DNA of 64,000 bases from Alphaproteobacteria bacterium. GTDB lineage: Bacteria; Pseudomonadota; Alphaproteobacteria; Sphingomonadales; Kordiimonadaceae. Below, piece by piece: positions 8,649-16,377 of this stretch (the stretch's first letter is position 1; each line of letters opens with the position of its first letter). Where the stretch lies: assembly GCA_006226495.1 (NCBI GenBank), contig SBGU01000029.1, forward strand, positions 121,229 through 185,228, written 5' to 3'. The position numbers and the translations under genes were made by a program. The notes beneath the pieces are model-generated. The model saw nothing but the letters and a program-made list of their open reading frames with translations. It was not told the DNA's origin and did not search any database.

Positions 8649-10039
8649 CCATGGCCCGCGTCCGAAACCTGCTGCCGGGCCTGTTCATCTATGTGCGCCA
8701 CAGTTTTGCGCTCAGGCTGCTGCTTATTTACCTGGCCATCTTTGCCATCTCCACGGCCTTCGTGGTGGGCATCGCCTTCTGGACGATCGTTCAACAGCCC
8801 CGCACGAAGGTCGAGGCATTGGTAACGGCGGACATGAAATATCTCGCGCGCCTTTATATTGTCGACGGTCGCGAGGCCCTGGTGGCCGCCCTGAACGCAC
8901 GCGCTGCATCCAGCGCCGCGCCGCGCCCCTTCCATGCTTTTATTGCCCCGGACGGCACCACCGTGGCAGCCAACCTGCCAAGCTGGCCCTCCATCCCCCG
9001 CGTTGGTTTTTACGAGATCGAGGCCGACCGCTATCACGAGGGGTCGGAAGTCGACTATGAAGCGCTGTCGGTTGACCGGGTATTTGCCGATGGCGCCCGG
9101 CTTGTGGTGGGACGCGACATAGAGGACATCGCCGACCGGCGAGAATGGCTTCTGGATGCGCTCGCCTGGGCCGCCGGCATTGCCGTGCTTCTGGGCAGCA
9201 TCGGTGGCGTGTTCATGAGTGTGGCGGTGGGCCAGCGGCTGGACAGCATTTCGCAGGCGGCACGGCGTGTCATCGGCGGCGACCTCTCTGGACGTGTCGA
9301 ACAGAAAGGGACGGGCGACGATTTCGACCGGCTGGCCGAAACCCTGAACCTGATGCTGTCGCGCATCGAGACCTCGGTCGAAGCCATCAGCCGGGTGTCC
9401 GACAGTATCGCGCACGAGCTGCGCCTGCCGCTGACCCGCCTGCATGCCGACCTCGAGGACCTTGCCGAAGCCGCGGGCGACGATACCGCAACACGACCGC
9501 TGATCCAGCAGGCCATGACCGAAGCACTGCGGCTGCGGTCGGTATTTGAATCGCTGTTGCGCATTGCCCGGATCGAAACCGGGCGGCACCAGATTTCCCG
9601 CCGGCCGCTGGACCTTTCAGCGCTGATCACGGACGCGCTGGAGCTGTACCAGCCGGAAACCGAGCGCAAGGCGCTTGGCATCGAATGCGATATCCCGCCC
9701 GCCCTGAATATCGAGGGTGATGCCGACCTTCTGTTCCAGGCGGTCTCCAACCTTCTGGACAACGCGGTCAAATATACGCCGGACAAGGGCCTGATCAGGG
9801 TTTCAGCCACGGTCGGCGATATGGTGCGGGTGCGGATCGAAAACGAAGGCCCGGGTATTGCGCCCGAGCACCGCGACCGGGTGACCGAACGTTTCTACCG
9901 CACGCCGGATGCGGCGTCCCTGCCGGGGCTTGGGCTGGGCCTCAGCCTTGTGCAGGCCGTGATCCAGGCCCATGGCGGCCGGCTGACCTTTGTCGACACA
10001 CCAAACGGGTTTGCGGCGGACCTGCACCTGCCAGCCTGA
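8645..10039 (+). CDS. Membrane sensor histidine kinase
   Basis: 464 residues, partner of the preceding regulator (ATGA overlap). A membrane helix lies at about residues 22-46, then a periplasmic sensor of roughly 120 residues, a second helix near 170-190 (AAGIAVLLGSIGGVFMSVAVG), a HAMP segment and a HisKA domain with the phospho-acceptor His at residue 257 in HELRLPLTRL. The HATPase domain has an N box (NLLDNAVKYTP), a G1 box (ENEGPGI) and a G2-like box (GLGLGLSLVQAV). All catalytic boxes are intact. The architecture is EnvZ/QseC-like. The PepSY protein encoded upstream may feed the periplasmic sensor. Confidence 0.94.
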   Translation: MTMARVRNLLPGLFIYVRHSFALRLLLIYLAIFAISTAFVVGIAFWTIVQQPRTKVEALVTADMKYLARLYIVDGREALVAALNARAASSAAPRPFHAFIAPDGTTVAANLPSWPSIPRVGFYEIEADRYHEGSEVDYEALSVDRVFADGARLVVGRDIEDIADRREWLLDALAWAAGIAVLLGSIGGVFMSVAVGQRLDSISQAARRVIGGDLSGRVEQKGTGDDFDRLAETLNLMLSRIETSVEAISRVSDSIAHELRLPLTRLHADLEDLAEAAGDDTATRPLIQQAMTEALRLRSVFESLLRIARIETGRHQISRRPLDLSALITDALELYQPETERKALGIECDIPPALNIEGDADLLFQAVSNLLDNAVKYTPDKGLIRVSATVGDMVRVRIENEGPGIAPEHRDRVTERFYRTPDAASLPGLGLGLSLVQAVIQAHGGRLTFVDTPNGFAADLHLPA

Positions 10040-10058
10040 CAGGCGGTACAGAAGCCCG

Positions 10059-10727
10059 CTAAAGCCCGATAAAAGGCTGGACCATTCGCCCGAGAAGGCT
10101 GTGGATACGGATCGGGGCTTCGGTGATGACGAGGCAGATACAGTCTTCACCTTCATCGATCATCGGCTGGTGATCCTTCAGGTCGCTGGCCGCGATCTCC
10201 AGAAGGCCCGGCGTGAATTGCTGGTCGCCGACATGATAGCTGCCGCGCAGGACAAGGGTGAATTCGGTGCCGCGATGGTCGTGCATGGGCATGACCGTGC
10301 CGCCGCGCGCCCGCAACAGCCACAGGCATTCGCCGTCCTTGCCCTTCGCGAGCCGGCACTGGCGCATGCCGGGGCCCATCAGGCGCCAGTTCATGTCGTC
10401 GAGCCGGCGGCCAAGATAGTCGGCCAGCACGGGAGGAATGTCGGTATCAAGGCCGCGCTCGGCAGCCGATGGCGGCGCCGGGGCTTCTTCATCGTCCGGC
10501 AGCATGTCGATGCGCGCCATCAGGTCATCGAACGCATCCGTCTTCATCGGCTTCGGGGCCACACCTTCCAGAAGCGCGCCGCCGATGGCCTCGGCCTCGG
10601 CCACGCGGGCCTTCAGGCCGGGATGATAATCGACATGGGTTGCCACAAGAAGCGCCTGTGCATCAGACAGCGCGCCCGCAGCATAGGAAACCAGCCATTC
10701 GTCGGGGATATGGCCATGGGCAGTCAT
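10059..10727 (-). CDS. chrR: ChrR-like anti-sigma factor with altered N-terminal zinc site
   Basis: 222 residues. The N-terminal anti-sigma domain (about 1-80) carries PDEWLVSYAAGALSDAQ and H6, H31 at the positions of the zinc ligands of Rhodobacter ChrR. The two cysteines expected at 35 and 38 are His35 and Leu38 here (THVDYHPGLKAR). The C-terminal cupin-like domain keeps its metal ligands in MHDHRGTEFTLVLRGSY and KDHQP. ChrR proteins hold the ECF sigma factor inactive until singlet oxygen or peroxide triggers release. Its start overlaps the sigma gene stop as ATGA, so the pair is translated together. Loss of both cysteines may change zinc binding or stability. Confidence 0.88.
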   Translation of the reverse strand: MTAHGHIPDEWLVSYAAGALSDAQALLVATHVDYHPGLKARVAEAEAIGGALLEGVAPKPMKTDAFDDLMARIDMLPDDEEAPAPPSAAERGLDTDIPPVLADYLGRRLDDMNWRLMGPGMRQCRLAKGKDGECLWLLRARGGTVMPMHDHRGTEFTLVLRGSYHVGDQQFTPGLLEIAASDLKDHQPMIDEGEDCICLVITEAPIRIHSLLGRMVQPFIGL

Positions 10728-11404
10728 TTGAACTCTCCCAACTCGTTACGCAGGGCCTCGAAGGCGATCCTGATTCGGGATTTGACGGTGCCCAGCGGCA
10801 GGGATAACCGCTCGGCGATTTCTGTGTGGCTCAGTTCCTCGAAGAAGGACAGTTCGATCACCTGCCGCTGGTTCTCTTTGAGCCGGGCCATGGCGGTTGC
10901 AACACGGTCCGCCATCTGGCCTTCGATCGCACCTGTATCGGCCTTGTCGTCCGAGACAAGGTGCTGGAGATGATCGTCCGCGTCTACTTCCGGATATTTC
11001 TGGCGCCGGGTCTGGTCGATGAACTTGTTACGCGCGATGCGGAACATCCAGGTCGACAGCCGGGCCTTGTCGGGCTGGAACTGTTCGGCCTTCTGCCACA
11101 CCGTGACCAGGGTTTCCTGCGCCAGGTCTTCGGCGCGTTCATCACCAAGCCCGAGGGTAACAAGGTAGCTTTTCAGCCGCGGCGCATAATGGTCGAACAG
11201 GATGCGAAACGCCGCACGGTCACGCTCTGTCGCGACCCGCACCACCAGTTGTTCATGGCTGAGCCCTGCAATGTCCACACCGGTATGAATGTTTCCCGAC
11301 CCCTTCTGTCGCACTGCAGGCCGTTCTGTTTCCCGACCGGCAAAGGGCCGGAAAAACAGCGGCATGGCCGGCACCGGCGACGACCGGGTCAGGATATGCG
11401 GCAT
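10724..11404 (-). CDS. rpoE: ECF sigma factor, RpoE/ChrR type
   Basis: About 226 residues from the ATG 11402-11404, the first ATG downstream of a predicted -10 element; longer (11434, 11458) or shorter (11365) starts are possible and none has a clear Shine-Dalgarno. Region 2 contains RDRAAFRILFDHYAPRLKSYL and ERAEDLAQETLVTVWQKAEQF. Region 4 contains SHTEIAERLSLPLGTVKSRI. This fits ECF group 11 (ChrR-controlled) sigma factors, which respond to singlet oxygen and photooxidative stress. The anti-sigma gene follows with a 4-base overlap. A matching promoter sequence lies just upstream, suggesting autoregulation. The neighbouring divergent lipid-modifying genes are likely targets. Confidence 0.9.
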   Translation of the reverse strand: MPHILTRSSPVPAMPLFFRPFAGRETERPAVRQKGSGNIHTGVDIAGLSHEQLVVRVATERDRAAFRILFDHYAPRLKSYLVTLGLGDERAEDLAQETLVTVWQKAEQFQPDKARLSTWMFRIARNKFIDQTRRQKYPEVDADDHLQHLVSDDKADTGAIEGQMADRVATAMARLKENQRQVIELSFFEELSHTEIAERLSLPLGTVKSRIRIAFEALRNELGEFK

Positions 11405-11439
11405 CGGGGCCAACTGTAAACATTGCGCTTTCATGGCCC

Positions 11440-11469
11440 TTGATACGCCTGCCCGCAAGCACTGGATCA
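11440..11469 (-). promoter_or_regulatory. Putative ECF (RpoE-type) promoter of the sigma/anti-sigma operon
   Basis: On the minus strand, TGATCC (11469-11464) is followed after exactly 18 bases by TATCAA (11445-11440). This fits the TGATCC -35 element known for ChrR-controlled RpoE in Rhodobacter. A second copy with the same spacing lies at 14970-14999. Predicted transcription would begin near 11433, immediately before the coding region, giving sigma autoregulation. Confidence 0.6.
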
Positions 11470-11484
11470 GGCGTCATGCAAATC

Positions 11485-11514
11485 TAATCCGTTCCCCGTG
11501 CAGGGTCGTAGAGC
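11485..11514 (+). promoter_or_regulatory. Possible ECF promoter for the oxidoreductase/DUF1365/cfa operon
   Basis: TAATCC (11485-11490), an 18-base spacer, then TAGAGC (11509-11514), pointing at the flavin oxidoreductase gene. It has one mismatch in the -35 relative to the two clearer copies in this region and a poor -10. Its spacing and location, divergent from the sigma gene promoter, are what make it a candidate. Confidence 0.35.
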
Positions 11515-11544
11515 AGCTATGACCGACCAGCCGGAGGACCAGCC

Positions 11545-12924
11545 TTGCCCCGCGACACCGATACCCTGATCCAACGCCCAGCGCACCGCAGCCGCCAGTC
11601 TGTCGCGGTCATCGGCGCCGGCATTTCCGGCCTTTCAGCCGCCTGGCTTCTGGGCCGCAATCATGATGTCACCTTGTTCGAGGCCGCAGGCTATGCCGGC
11701 GGCCACAGCCATACGGTGGATATGGAAATCGGGGGCACCAGTTTCCCGGTCGACACCGGGTTCATCGTCTATAACAGCGGCAATTACCCGAACCTGAGCG
11801 CGCTTTTCGAGCGGCTGGGCGTGCCGACCACGGAAACCTGCATGTCCTTTTCCGCCTCGCTGGGCGACGGCCAATTCGAATATTCGGGCGGCGACAGCTT
11901 CGGCCTGTTCGCGCAGCCGCTGAATGTTTTCAGACCGCGCCTGTGGCGCATGCTGGGCGGTATCCTGCGTTTCTATGCGCAGGCTGAAGCCTATGCCGCG
12001 GACCCGACGGTCGCGCGGCTCAGCCTTGGTGAATTGCTGCGCCAGGAAGGCTACAGCCGCGCCTTCATCCGCGACCATATCGCGCCCATGGGCGCCGCCA
12101 TCTGGTCAAGCGACAGCACGGACATTCTGGATTACCCGGCTCTGTCCTTCATCCGCTTTTTCCTGAACCATGGCCTGACCCGGCTGGCCGACCGGCCCAA
12201 ATGGCGCACGGTTGTTGGTGGCTCGCGCGAATATGTGCGGCGGCTCATTGATGCCAGCCAGGGCCGGCTTGCGCTGTCGACCGGCATTGCCGGCGTGCGC
12301 CGGAACGGTGGCAGTATCGAGGTGATCTGCACAAACGGCAACCGCGCCACCTTCGACCAGGTGGTGTTCGCCTGCCATTCCGACCAGGCGCTGGCCATGA
12401 TCGAACGGCCAAGCCCGGAACTCAGGCTCACCCTGTCGGCCCTGCGCTACCGCGACAACAAGGTGCTGTTGCACACCGACACGGCCCTGATGCCCAAACG
12501 CAAACGCGCCTGGGCAAGCTGGAACTATATCGACCGCACAGACGGCAGCACCCGTGAACCGGCGGTATCCTACTGGATGAACCGGCTGCAGCCGCTGCCG
12601 ACAGACACACCGGTGATCGTGACCCTGAACCCGGACCGGGACGTCACACCCGAGCATATCCATGGCAGTTATATCTACGCCCATCCGGTGTTCGACAGTG
12701 CCGCTCTGACCGCACGGCGCCAGATCTGGGACCTGCAGGGCCGCCAGCGTATGTGGTTCTGCGGCGCCTATCTGGGCGACGGTTTCCATGAGGACGGCAT
12801 CCAGGCCGGCCTTGCTGTCGCCGAAATGCTGGGCGGCACGCCGCGACCCTGGGCTATTCCCGGCCAGAACGCCCGCCTCGGGCTGGATGACCTGCTGCCA
12901 CTTCGGGTGGGAATGCCGGCATGA
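11545..12924 (+). CDS. NAD(P)/FAD-dependent amine-oxidase-like oxidoreductase
   Basis: 459 residues from a TTG codon; the start is supported by GGAGG at 11533-11537, 7 bases upstream. The N-terminus holds the FAD-binding Rossmann motif VIGAGISGLSAAWLL followed by an acidic strand end (VTLFEA) and the GGHSHTVD motif. The C-terminal FAD contact lies in FCGAYLGDGFHEDGI. The protein belongs to the COG2907 flavoproteins, found with DUF1365 and CFA-synthase-like methyltransferases in RpoE regulons. It overlaps DUF1365 by 4 bases. A role in oxidising or desaturating modified membrane fatty acids, as in furan fatty acid synthesis, is plausible but unproven. Confidence 0.87.
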   Translation: MPRDTDTLIQRPAHRSRQSVAVIGAGISGLSAAWLLGRNHDVTLFEAAGYAGGHSHTVDMEIGGTSFPVDTGFIVYNSGNYPNLSALFERLGVPTTETCMSFSASLGDGQFEYSGGDSFGLFAQPLNVFRPRLWRMLGGILRFYAQAEAYAADPTVARLSLGELLRQEGYSRAFIRDHIAPMGAAIWSSDSTDILDYPALSFIRFFLNHGLTRLADRPKWRTVVGGSREYVRRLIDASQGRLALSTGIAGVRRNGGSIEVICTNGNRATFDQVVFACHSDQALAMIERPSPELRLTLSALRYRDNKVLLHTDTALMPKRKRAWASWNYIDRTDGSTREPAVSYWMNRLQPLPTDTPVIVTLNPDRDVTPEHIHGSYIYAHPVFDSAALTARRQIWDLQGRQRMWFCGAYLGDGFHEDGIQAGLAVAEMLGGTPRPWAIPGQNARLGLDDLLPLRVGMPA

Positions 12925-13721
12925 ACCTATTGCCCGAACCCGGTCTTTATGTCGGCAAGGTCTGGCACAAGCGCCACCGACCGCGTGAGCATGCCTTTCG
13001 CTATCCGGTCTTTTACCTCATGGCCGATGTGCTATGGCTGGACCGACCCGAGCGCGCGCCGCGCCTGTCCGGCCTGGGTTTCAACCGGTTCAACCTGTTT
13101 TCGCTGACCCGGCGCGACTATGGCACCGGCGTCGCCAGCACCCTGGCGGCCGACATCGCGTCGCTGATGCTGGACGCCGGATATATCGGCCCCCTCGACC
13201 ATATCCTGATGCTGACCATGCCGCGGGTGCTGGGCTACGGCTTCAACCCGATCACGGTCTATTATTGTTGCACATGCGACAGTTTGGCGGGCGTGGTGTA
13301 CGAGGTGCGCAACACATTTGGCGAACGCCACCATTATGTTTTCCGCACCGATGCCGGCACCCTTCCCGGCCATGAAGCCGACAAGATGATGCATGTCTCG
13401 CCCTTCTATCCGGTCGCGGGCTGTTATCGTTTCCACCAGCGCCCTCCTGGCGAAAAGCTGGCGCTCAGCATCGATTACCGGGGCGCGGACCGCGAACGCG
13501 ACCTGACCGCCTGCCTGACCGGCGTGCGGCGCCCGCTGACGGGCGGCATGCTGGCGCGCCTGTTTGTCCGGCTGCCGTTCCTGTCCGTCAAGGTGATGGC
13601 GGCGATCCATTTCGAAGCCCTGCGCCTGTGGCTCAAACGCCTGCGGGTCTACAGGAAACCGCCGCGCGCGGATGTCACAACCAGCACCTGCCATACGTTT
13701 CCAAAGGCAAAAGGAACCTGA
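12921..13721 (+). CDS. DUF1365 domain protein
   Basis: 266 residues. It begins with LYVGKVWHKRHRPREHAFRY and contains GYGFNPITVYYC and KMMHVSPFYP, the characteristic conserved blocks of DUF1365. The family has no established reaction but is nearly always encoded between a COG2907 flavoprotein and a cyclopropane-fatty-acid-synthase-like methyltransferase, exactly as here. The start overlaps the upstream stop as ATGA, and the next gene begins 3 bases after its stop. Three-gene operon membership suggests it handles the lipid acyl substrate or product. No signal peptide is seen. Confidence 0.88.
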   Translation: MNLLPEPGLYVGKVWHKRHRPREHAFRYPVFYLMADVLWLDRPERAPRLSGLGFNRFNLFSLTRRDYGTGVASTLAADIASLMLDAGYIGPLDHILMLTMPRVLGYGFNPITVYYCCTCDSLAGVVYEVRNTFGERHHYVFRTDAGTLPGHEADKMMHVSPFYPVAGCYRFHQRPPGEKLALSIDYRGADRERDLTACLTGVRRPLTGGMLARLFVRLPFLSVKVMAAIHFEALRLWLKRLRVYRKPPRADVTTSTCHTFPKAKGT

Positions 13722-13724
13722 ACC

Positions 13725-14972
13725 ATGGACGGAAGTTTCCAGACCCATATGGGCGCCAGCCAGCCGCGCCCCCGCCGGATCGAACGCCTGGCCGTGCGCG
13801 TCCTGAACCATCTGGAATGCGGCACGCTTGAGATAACCTTTCCGTCCGGCGCCCGCGCGCTGGTCAGGGGCCGGCACCAGACCGACGGCCTTTATGCCAG
13901 CATGCAGATCCACCGCATGTCGGCCCTTGTCCGCATGCTCAGGCACGGTGCCATGGGCCTGGCGGAAGGCTATATGGCGGGCGACTGGTCGAGCGAGCGG
14001 CTGACCGGCCTCCTGTCCTTGCTGGCCGCCAACATGGATGCGCTTGAGGCCCGGCTGCCGGGCTGGACCCGCGTCCGGGTTCTGGAGCGGCTGAAACATT
14101 TTGCCAACCGCAACAACCGCGCGGGCAGCCGCCGCAACATCGCCTACCATTATGACCTGGGCAACGACTTCTACCGCCTGTGGCTGGATGACGGCATGAC
14201 CTATTCGTCGGCCCTGTATTCCAATGCGATGATGTCGCTGGATGCCGCGCAGGCGAGCAAATACCGGGCGCTGGCGGACGCGGTCGGCCTGAAGGCGGGC
14301 GACCATGTGCTTGAAATCGGCTGCGGCTGGGGGGGCTTCGCGGAATATGCCGCGCGTGAACGCGGCTGCCGGGTGACCGGTGTGACCCTGTCGCGCGAGC
14401 AACTGGCCTATGCCGAACACCGGATTGCCGAAGCCGGCCTGTCCGACCGGGTCGAGCTGAAGCTGATGGATTACCGCGACCTTGAGGGCCGGTTCGACCA
14501 TATCGTGTCGATCGAGATGCTGGAAGCGGTGGGCGAAGCCTGGTAGCCGACCTATTTTGCCCGCCTTCGGGACCTCCTGAAACCCGGCGGGCGGGCCGGT
14601 ATCCAGGTGATCACCATCCATGACGACCGGTTCGAAAGCTACCGGCAGGGCATGGATTTTATCCAGAAATACATTTTCCCGGGCGGCATGCTGCCAAGCG
14701 ATGCCATGTTCCGCCAGACAAGTGCCGCGGCCGGGCTTTCACTTGTGTCGGCCAGTATGTTCGGGGCCGATTATGCCCGCACCCTGTCCGAATGGGAGCA
14801 CCGGTTCAACGCGCGCCTGCCCGACGTGCTGACCCAGGGGTTCGACATGCGGTTTGTGCGCATGTGGCAATTTTACCTGGCCTATTGCCAGGCCGGATTC
14901 CGCACGGGCAGCATTGATGTCGCCCACTATATCCTGGGCACAGAAGCGCAGAATTCTGCGCTTCCGGGCTGA
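13725..14972 (+). pseudogene. cfa: Cyclopropane-fatty-acid synthase-like methyltransferase, interrupted by in-frame TAG
   Basis: A 415-codon frame interrupted at 14544-14546 by TAG. Before it, 273 residues include the SAM-binding motif VLEIGCGWGGFAEYA and SIEMLEAVGEAW. Directly after it the same frame continues PTYFARLRDLLKPGG and on to a normal CFA-synthase C-terminus (QGMDFIQKYIFPGG, WQFYLAYCQAGFR). Family members read GE-x-(Y/W)-W-P-T-Y-F here, so the TAG sits where a Trp (TGG) is expected and one G-to-A change explains it. No frameshift is needed. The truncated product would lack a large part of the methyltransferase domain. It may be a recent null allele, suppressed, or a base-call error; the intact rest argues for recency. 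Confidence 0.85.
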
Positions 14973-14999
14973 TCCGGGATCGTCGGGACAACGTATAGA
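14970..14999 (+). promoter_or_regulatory. Putative ECF (RpoE-type) promoter upstream of DUF3833 gene
   Basis: TGATCC (14970-14975, sharing its TGA with the upstream gene's stop), an 18-base spacer, then TATAGA (14994-14999). It has the same -35, spacing and -10 type as the element in front of the sigma gene, and lies 33 bases before the DUF3833 start codon. This supports inclusion of that gene in the sigma factor's regulon. Confidence 0.6.
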
Positions 15000-15031
15000 C
15001 GGCATCGCAAAACAATCGTTGGAGGCCCGGG

Positions 15032-15565
15032 ATGCGGATGCGTTTCCTGCTTGTTTTCCTGGGGTTTCTGACCGTTTCAGGCTGTGGTTCAAGCATGACA
15101 GTTCAGGATTTCAAAATGCAGCCGCCGACCCTGGCGCTTGAGAACTATTTCCAGGGGCGGGTCAAGGCGTCAGGCCTGTTCGAGGACCGGTTCGGCAATG
15201 TCAGGAACCAGTTCACGGTCATGATCAATGGCACCTGGGACGGCCAGACCCTGATTCTGGATGAAGATTTCGACTATATCGACGGCAGCCGGGAAAACCG
15301 GCGCTGGACCATCGTGAAAGACGGCCCCGGCCGGTACCGCGGCACGACTGAGCAGGCGGTCGGCGAAGCCATTGGTGAAACCGCAGGAAACAGCTTCAAC
15401 TGGCGCTACAGCTTCAACCTGAAGGTTGGCGACGACACCTGGCGTGTGAAGTTCGACGACTGGATGTTCCTGCAGCCCGACGGTACCTTGCTGAACAAGG
15501 CCACGATCTACCGCTGGGGTTTCAAGATCGGCACCGTGTTCCTGACCTTCCACAAGCTGGACTGA
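15032..15565 (+). CDS. DUF3833 family lipoprotein
   Basis: 177 residues. A lipoprotein signal (MRMRFLLVFLGFLTVSGCGS, lipobox VSGC) anchors a small beta-rich domain with LENYFQGRVKASGLFEDRFG and DDTWRVKFDDWMFLQPDG, the pattern of DUF3833. The reaction is unknown; the fold class suggests a lipid-binding or carrier protein. The gene has GGAGG-type Shine-Dalgarno sequence (tggaggcc) ahead of the ATG. An RpoE-type promoter lies upstream, and DUF3833, DUF6134 and SDR genes commonly travel with COG2907/DUF1365/CFA genes. A role in membrane-lipid modification under oxidative stress is inferred from this context. Confidence 0.85.
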   Translation: MRMRFLLVFLGFLTVSGCGSSMTVQDFKMQPPTLALENYFQGRVKASGLFEDRFGNVRNQFTVMINGTWDGQTLILDEDFDYIDGSRENRRWTIVKDGPGRYRGTTEQAVGEAIGETAGNSFNWRYSFNLKVGDDTWRVKFDDWMFLQPDGTLLNKATIYRWGFKIGTVFLTFHKLD

Positions 15566-15600
15566 ACACCGGATATGCAAAGAATCCGTTGCTCTGCCTC

Positions 15601-15630
15601 AGGCGTCCCATGTCGGGGCGCCTATTTTTT
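15601..15630. terminator. Rho-independent terminator between convergent genes
   Basis: AGGCGTCCC (15601-15609) pairs with GGGGCGCCT (15615-15623) with one G-T pair, and the plus strand continues ATTTTTTG. It follows the DUF3833 gene and overlaps the stop codon of the convergent SDR gene. Confidence 0.7.
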
Positions 15631-16377
15631 GTCGGCAAGCATGCGGCGGCACAGGGCCAGGTGCAGCCGGTCCGGCAGCAGACGAAACAGCTTCATCATG
15701 ACCGCAAAACGCCAGGGGAAACTGATCTCGAACCGGTGGCCCGCCAAACCGCGCCTGAGCGCCCGCGCGGCATCCGCCACCGGCATCAGGAACGGCATCG
15801 GGAAATCATTCAGGTCGGTGAGCGGGGTTTTCACAAAACCGGGGTTCACGAGCCGGAGGTAGATACCCTCCAGGGCCAGTTCCTCCTTCATGCTTTCTGC
15901 AAGGTTGATGAGTGCGGCCTTGCTGGCCCCATAGGCGCTGGCATGCGGCAGACCCCGATAGCCCGCAAGCGATGCCACAATGGCCACCTGCCCGCCGACC
16001 CGCGTGCGCAGGTGCGGCAACAGGATTTCCAGGCAATTGAGCACGCCGAAATAATTCACCGCCATCAGGCGTTCGTAGGGCGCAAGGCTGAAATCCCTTG
16101 CGGGTGTCGGCACGTGGGTGCCCGCATTCAGAATGGCAACATCCGGCACGCCGGTTTCGCGGATTGCAGCCTCGAATACCGGGCCAAGCGAGGCCCGGTC
16201 GGTCACATCGGCTTCATGGACCAGGATTTCTCCTCTGAACCCGGTGGTATCTGCCGCAAGGGCTGCCAGTTTGTCAGCGGAACGGGCAAAGGCCACCACC
16301 GTGTGGCCTTCGGCGGCATACTGGCGTGCGACTTCCCGCCCCAGGCCGGAACTGGCCCCCGTAACCCAGACAATCAT
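15622..16377 (-). CDS. Short-chain dehydrogenase/reductase
   Basis: 251 residues from the ATG 16375-16377, which overlaps the DUF6134 stop as ATGA; an in-frame ATG 9 codons upstream was rejected for that reason. The N-terminal cofactor motif is VTGASSGLG (T-G-x3-G-x-G). The central ILNAG and the catalytic Ser with Tyr-x3-Lys (ASAYGASKAALINL) are present. It is a classical SDR using NAD(P)H. Length and C-terminal hydrophobic and basic tail (RRGLAGHRFEISFPWRFAVM) suggest a lipid-like or membrane-associated substrate. Encoded with DUF6134, it probably belongs to the stress-lipid group around the sigma factor. Confidence 0.9.
   Translation of the reverse strand: MIVWVTGASSGLGREVARQYAAEGHTVVAFARSADKLAALAADTTGFRGEILVHEADVTDRASLGPVFEAAIRETGVPDVAILNAGTHVPTPARDFSLAPYERLMAVNYFGVLNCLEILLPHLRTRVGGQVAIVASLAGYRGLPHASAYGASKAALINLAESMKEELALEGIYLRLVNPGFVKTPLTDLNDFPMPFLMPVADAARALRRGLAGHRFEISFPWRFAVMMKLFRLLPDRLHLALCRRMLADKK

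Noticed and set aside
14544..14546. Recoding of TAG (for example as pyrrolysine)
   Set aside because: The position is an ordinary conserved aromatic site, not a pyrrolysine-type catalytic site, and there is no sign of a recoding system in the window.
13032..14621. 529-codon minus-strand frame opposite DUF1365 and the CFA-like gene
   Set aside because: Shadow frame; the plus-strand products have clear family motifs and coupled starts.
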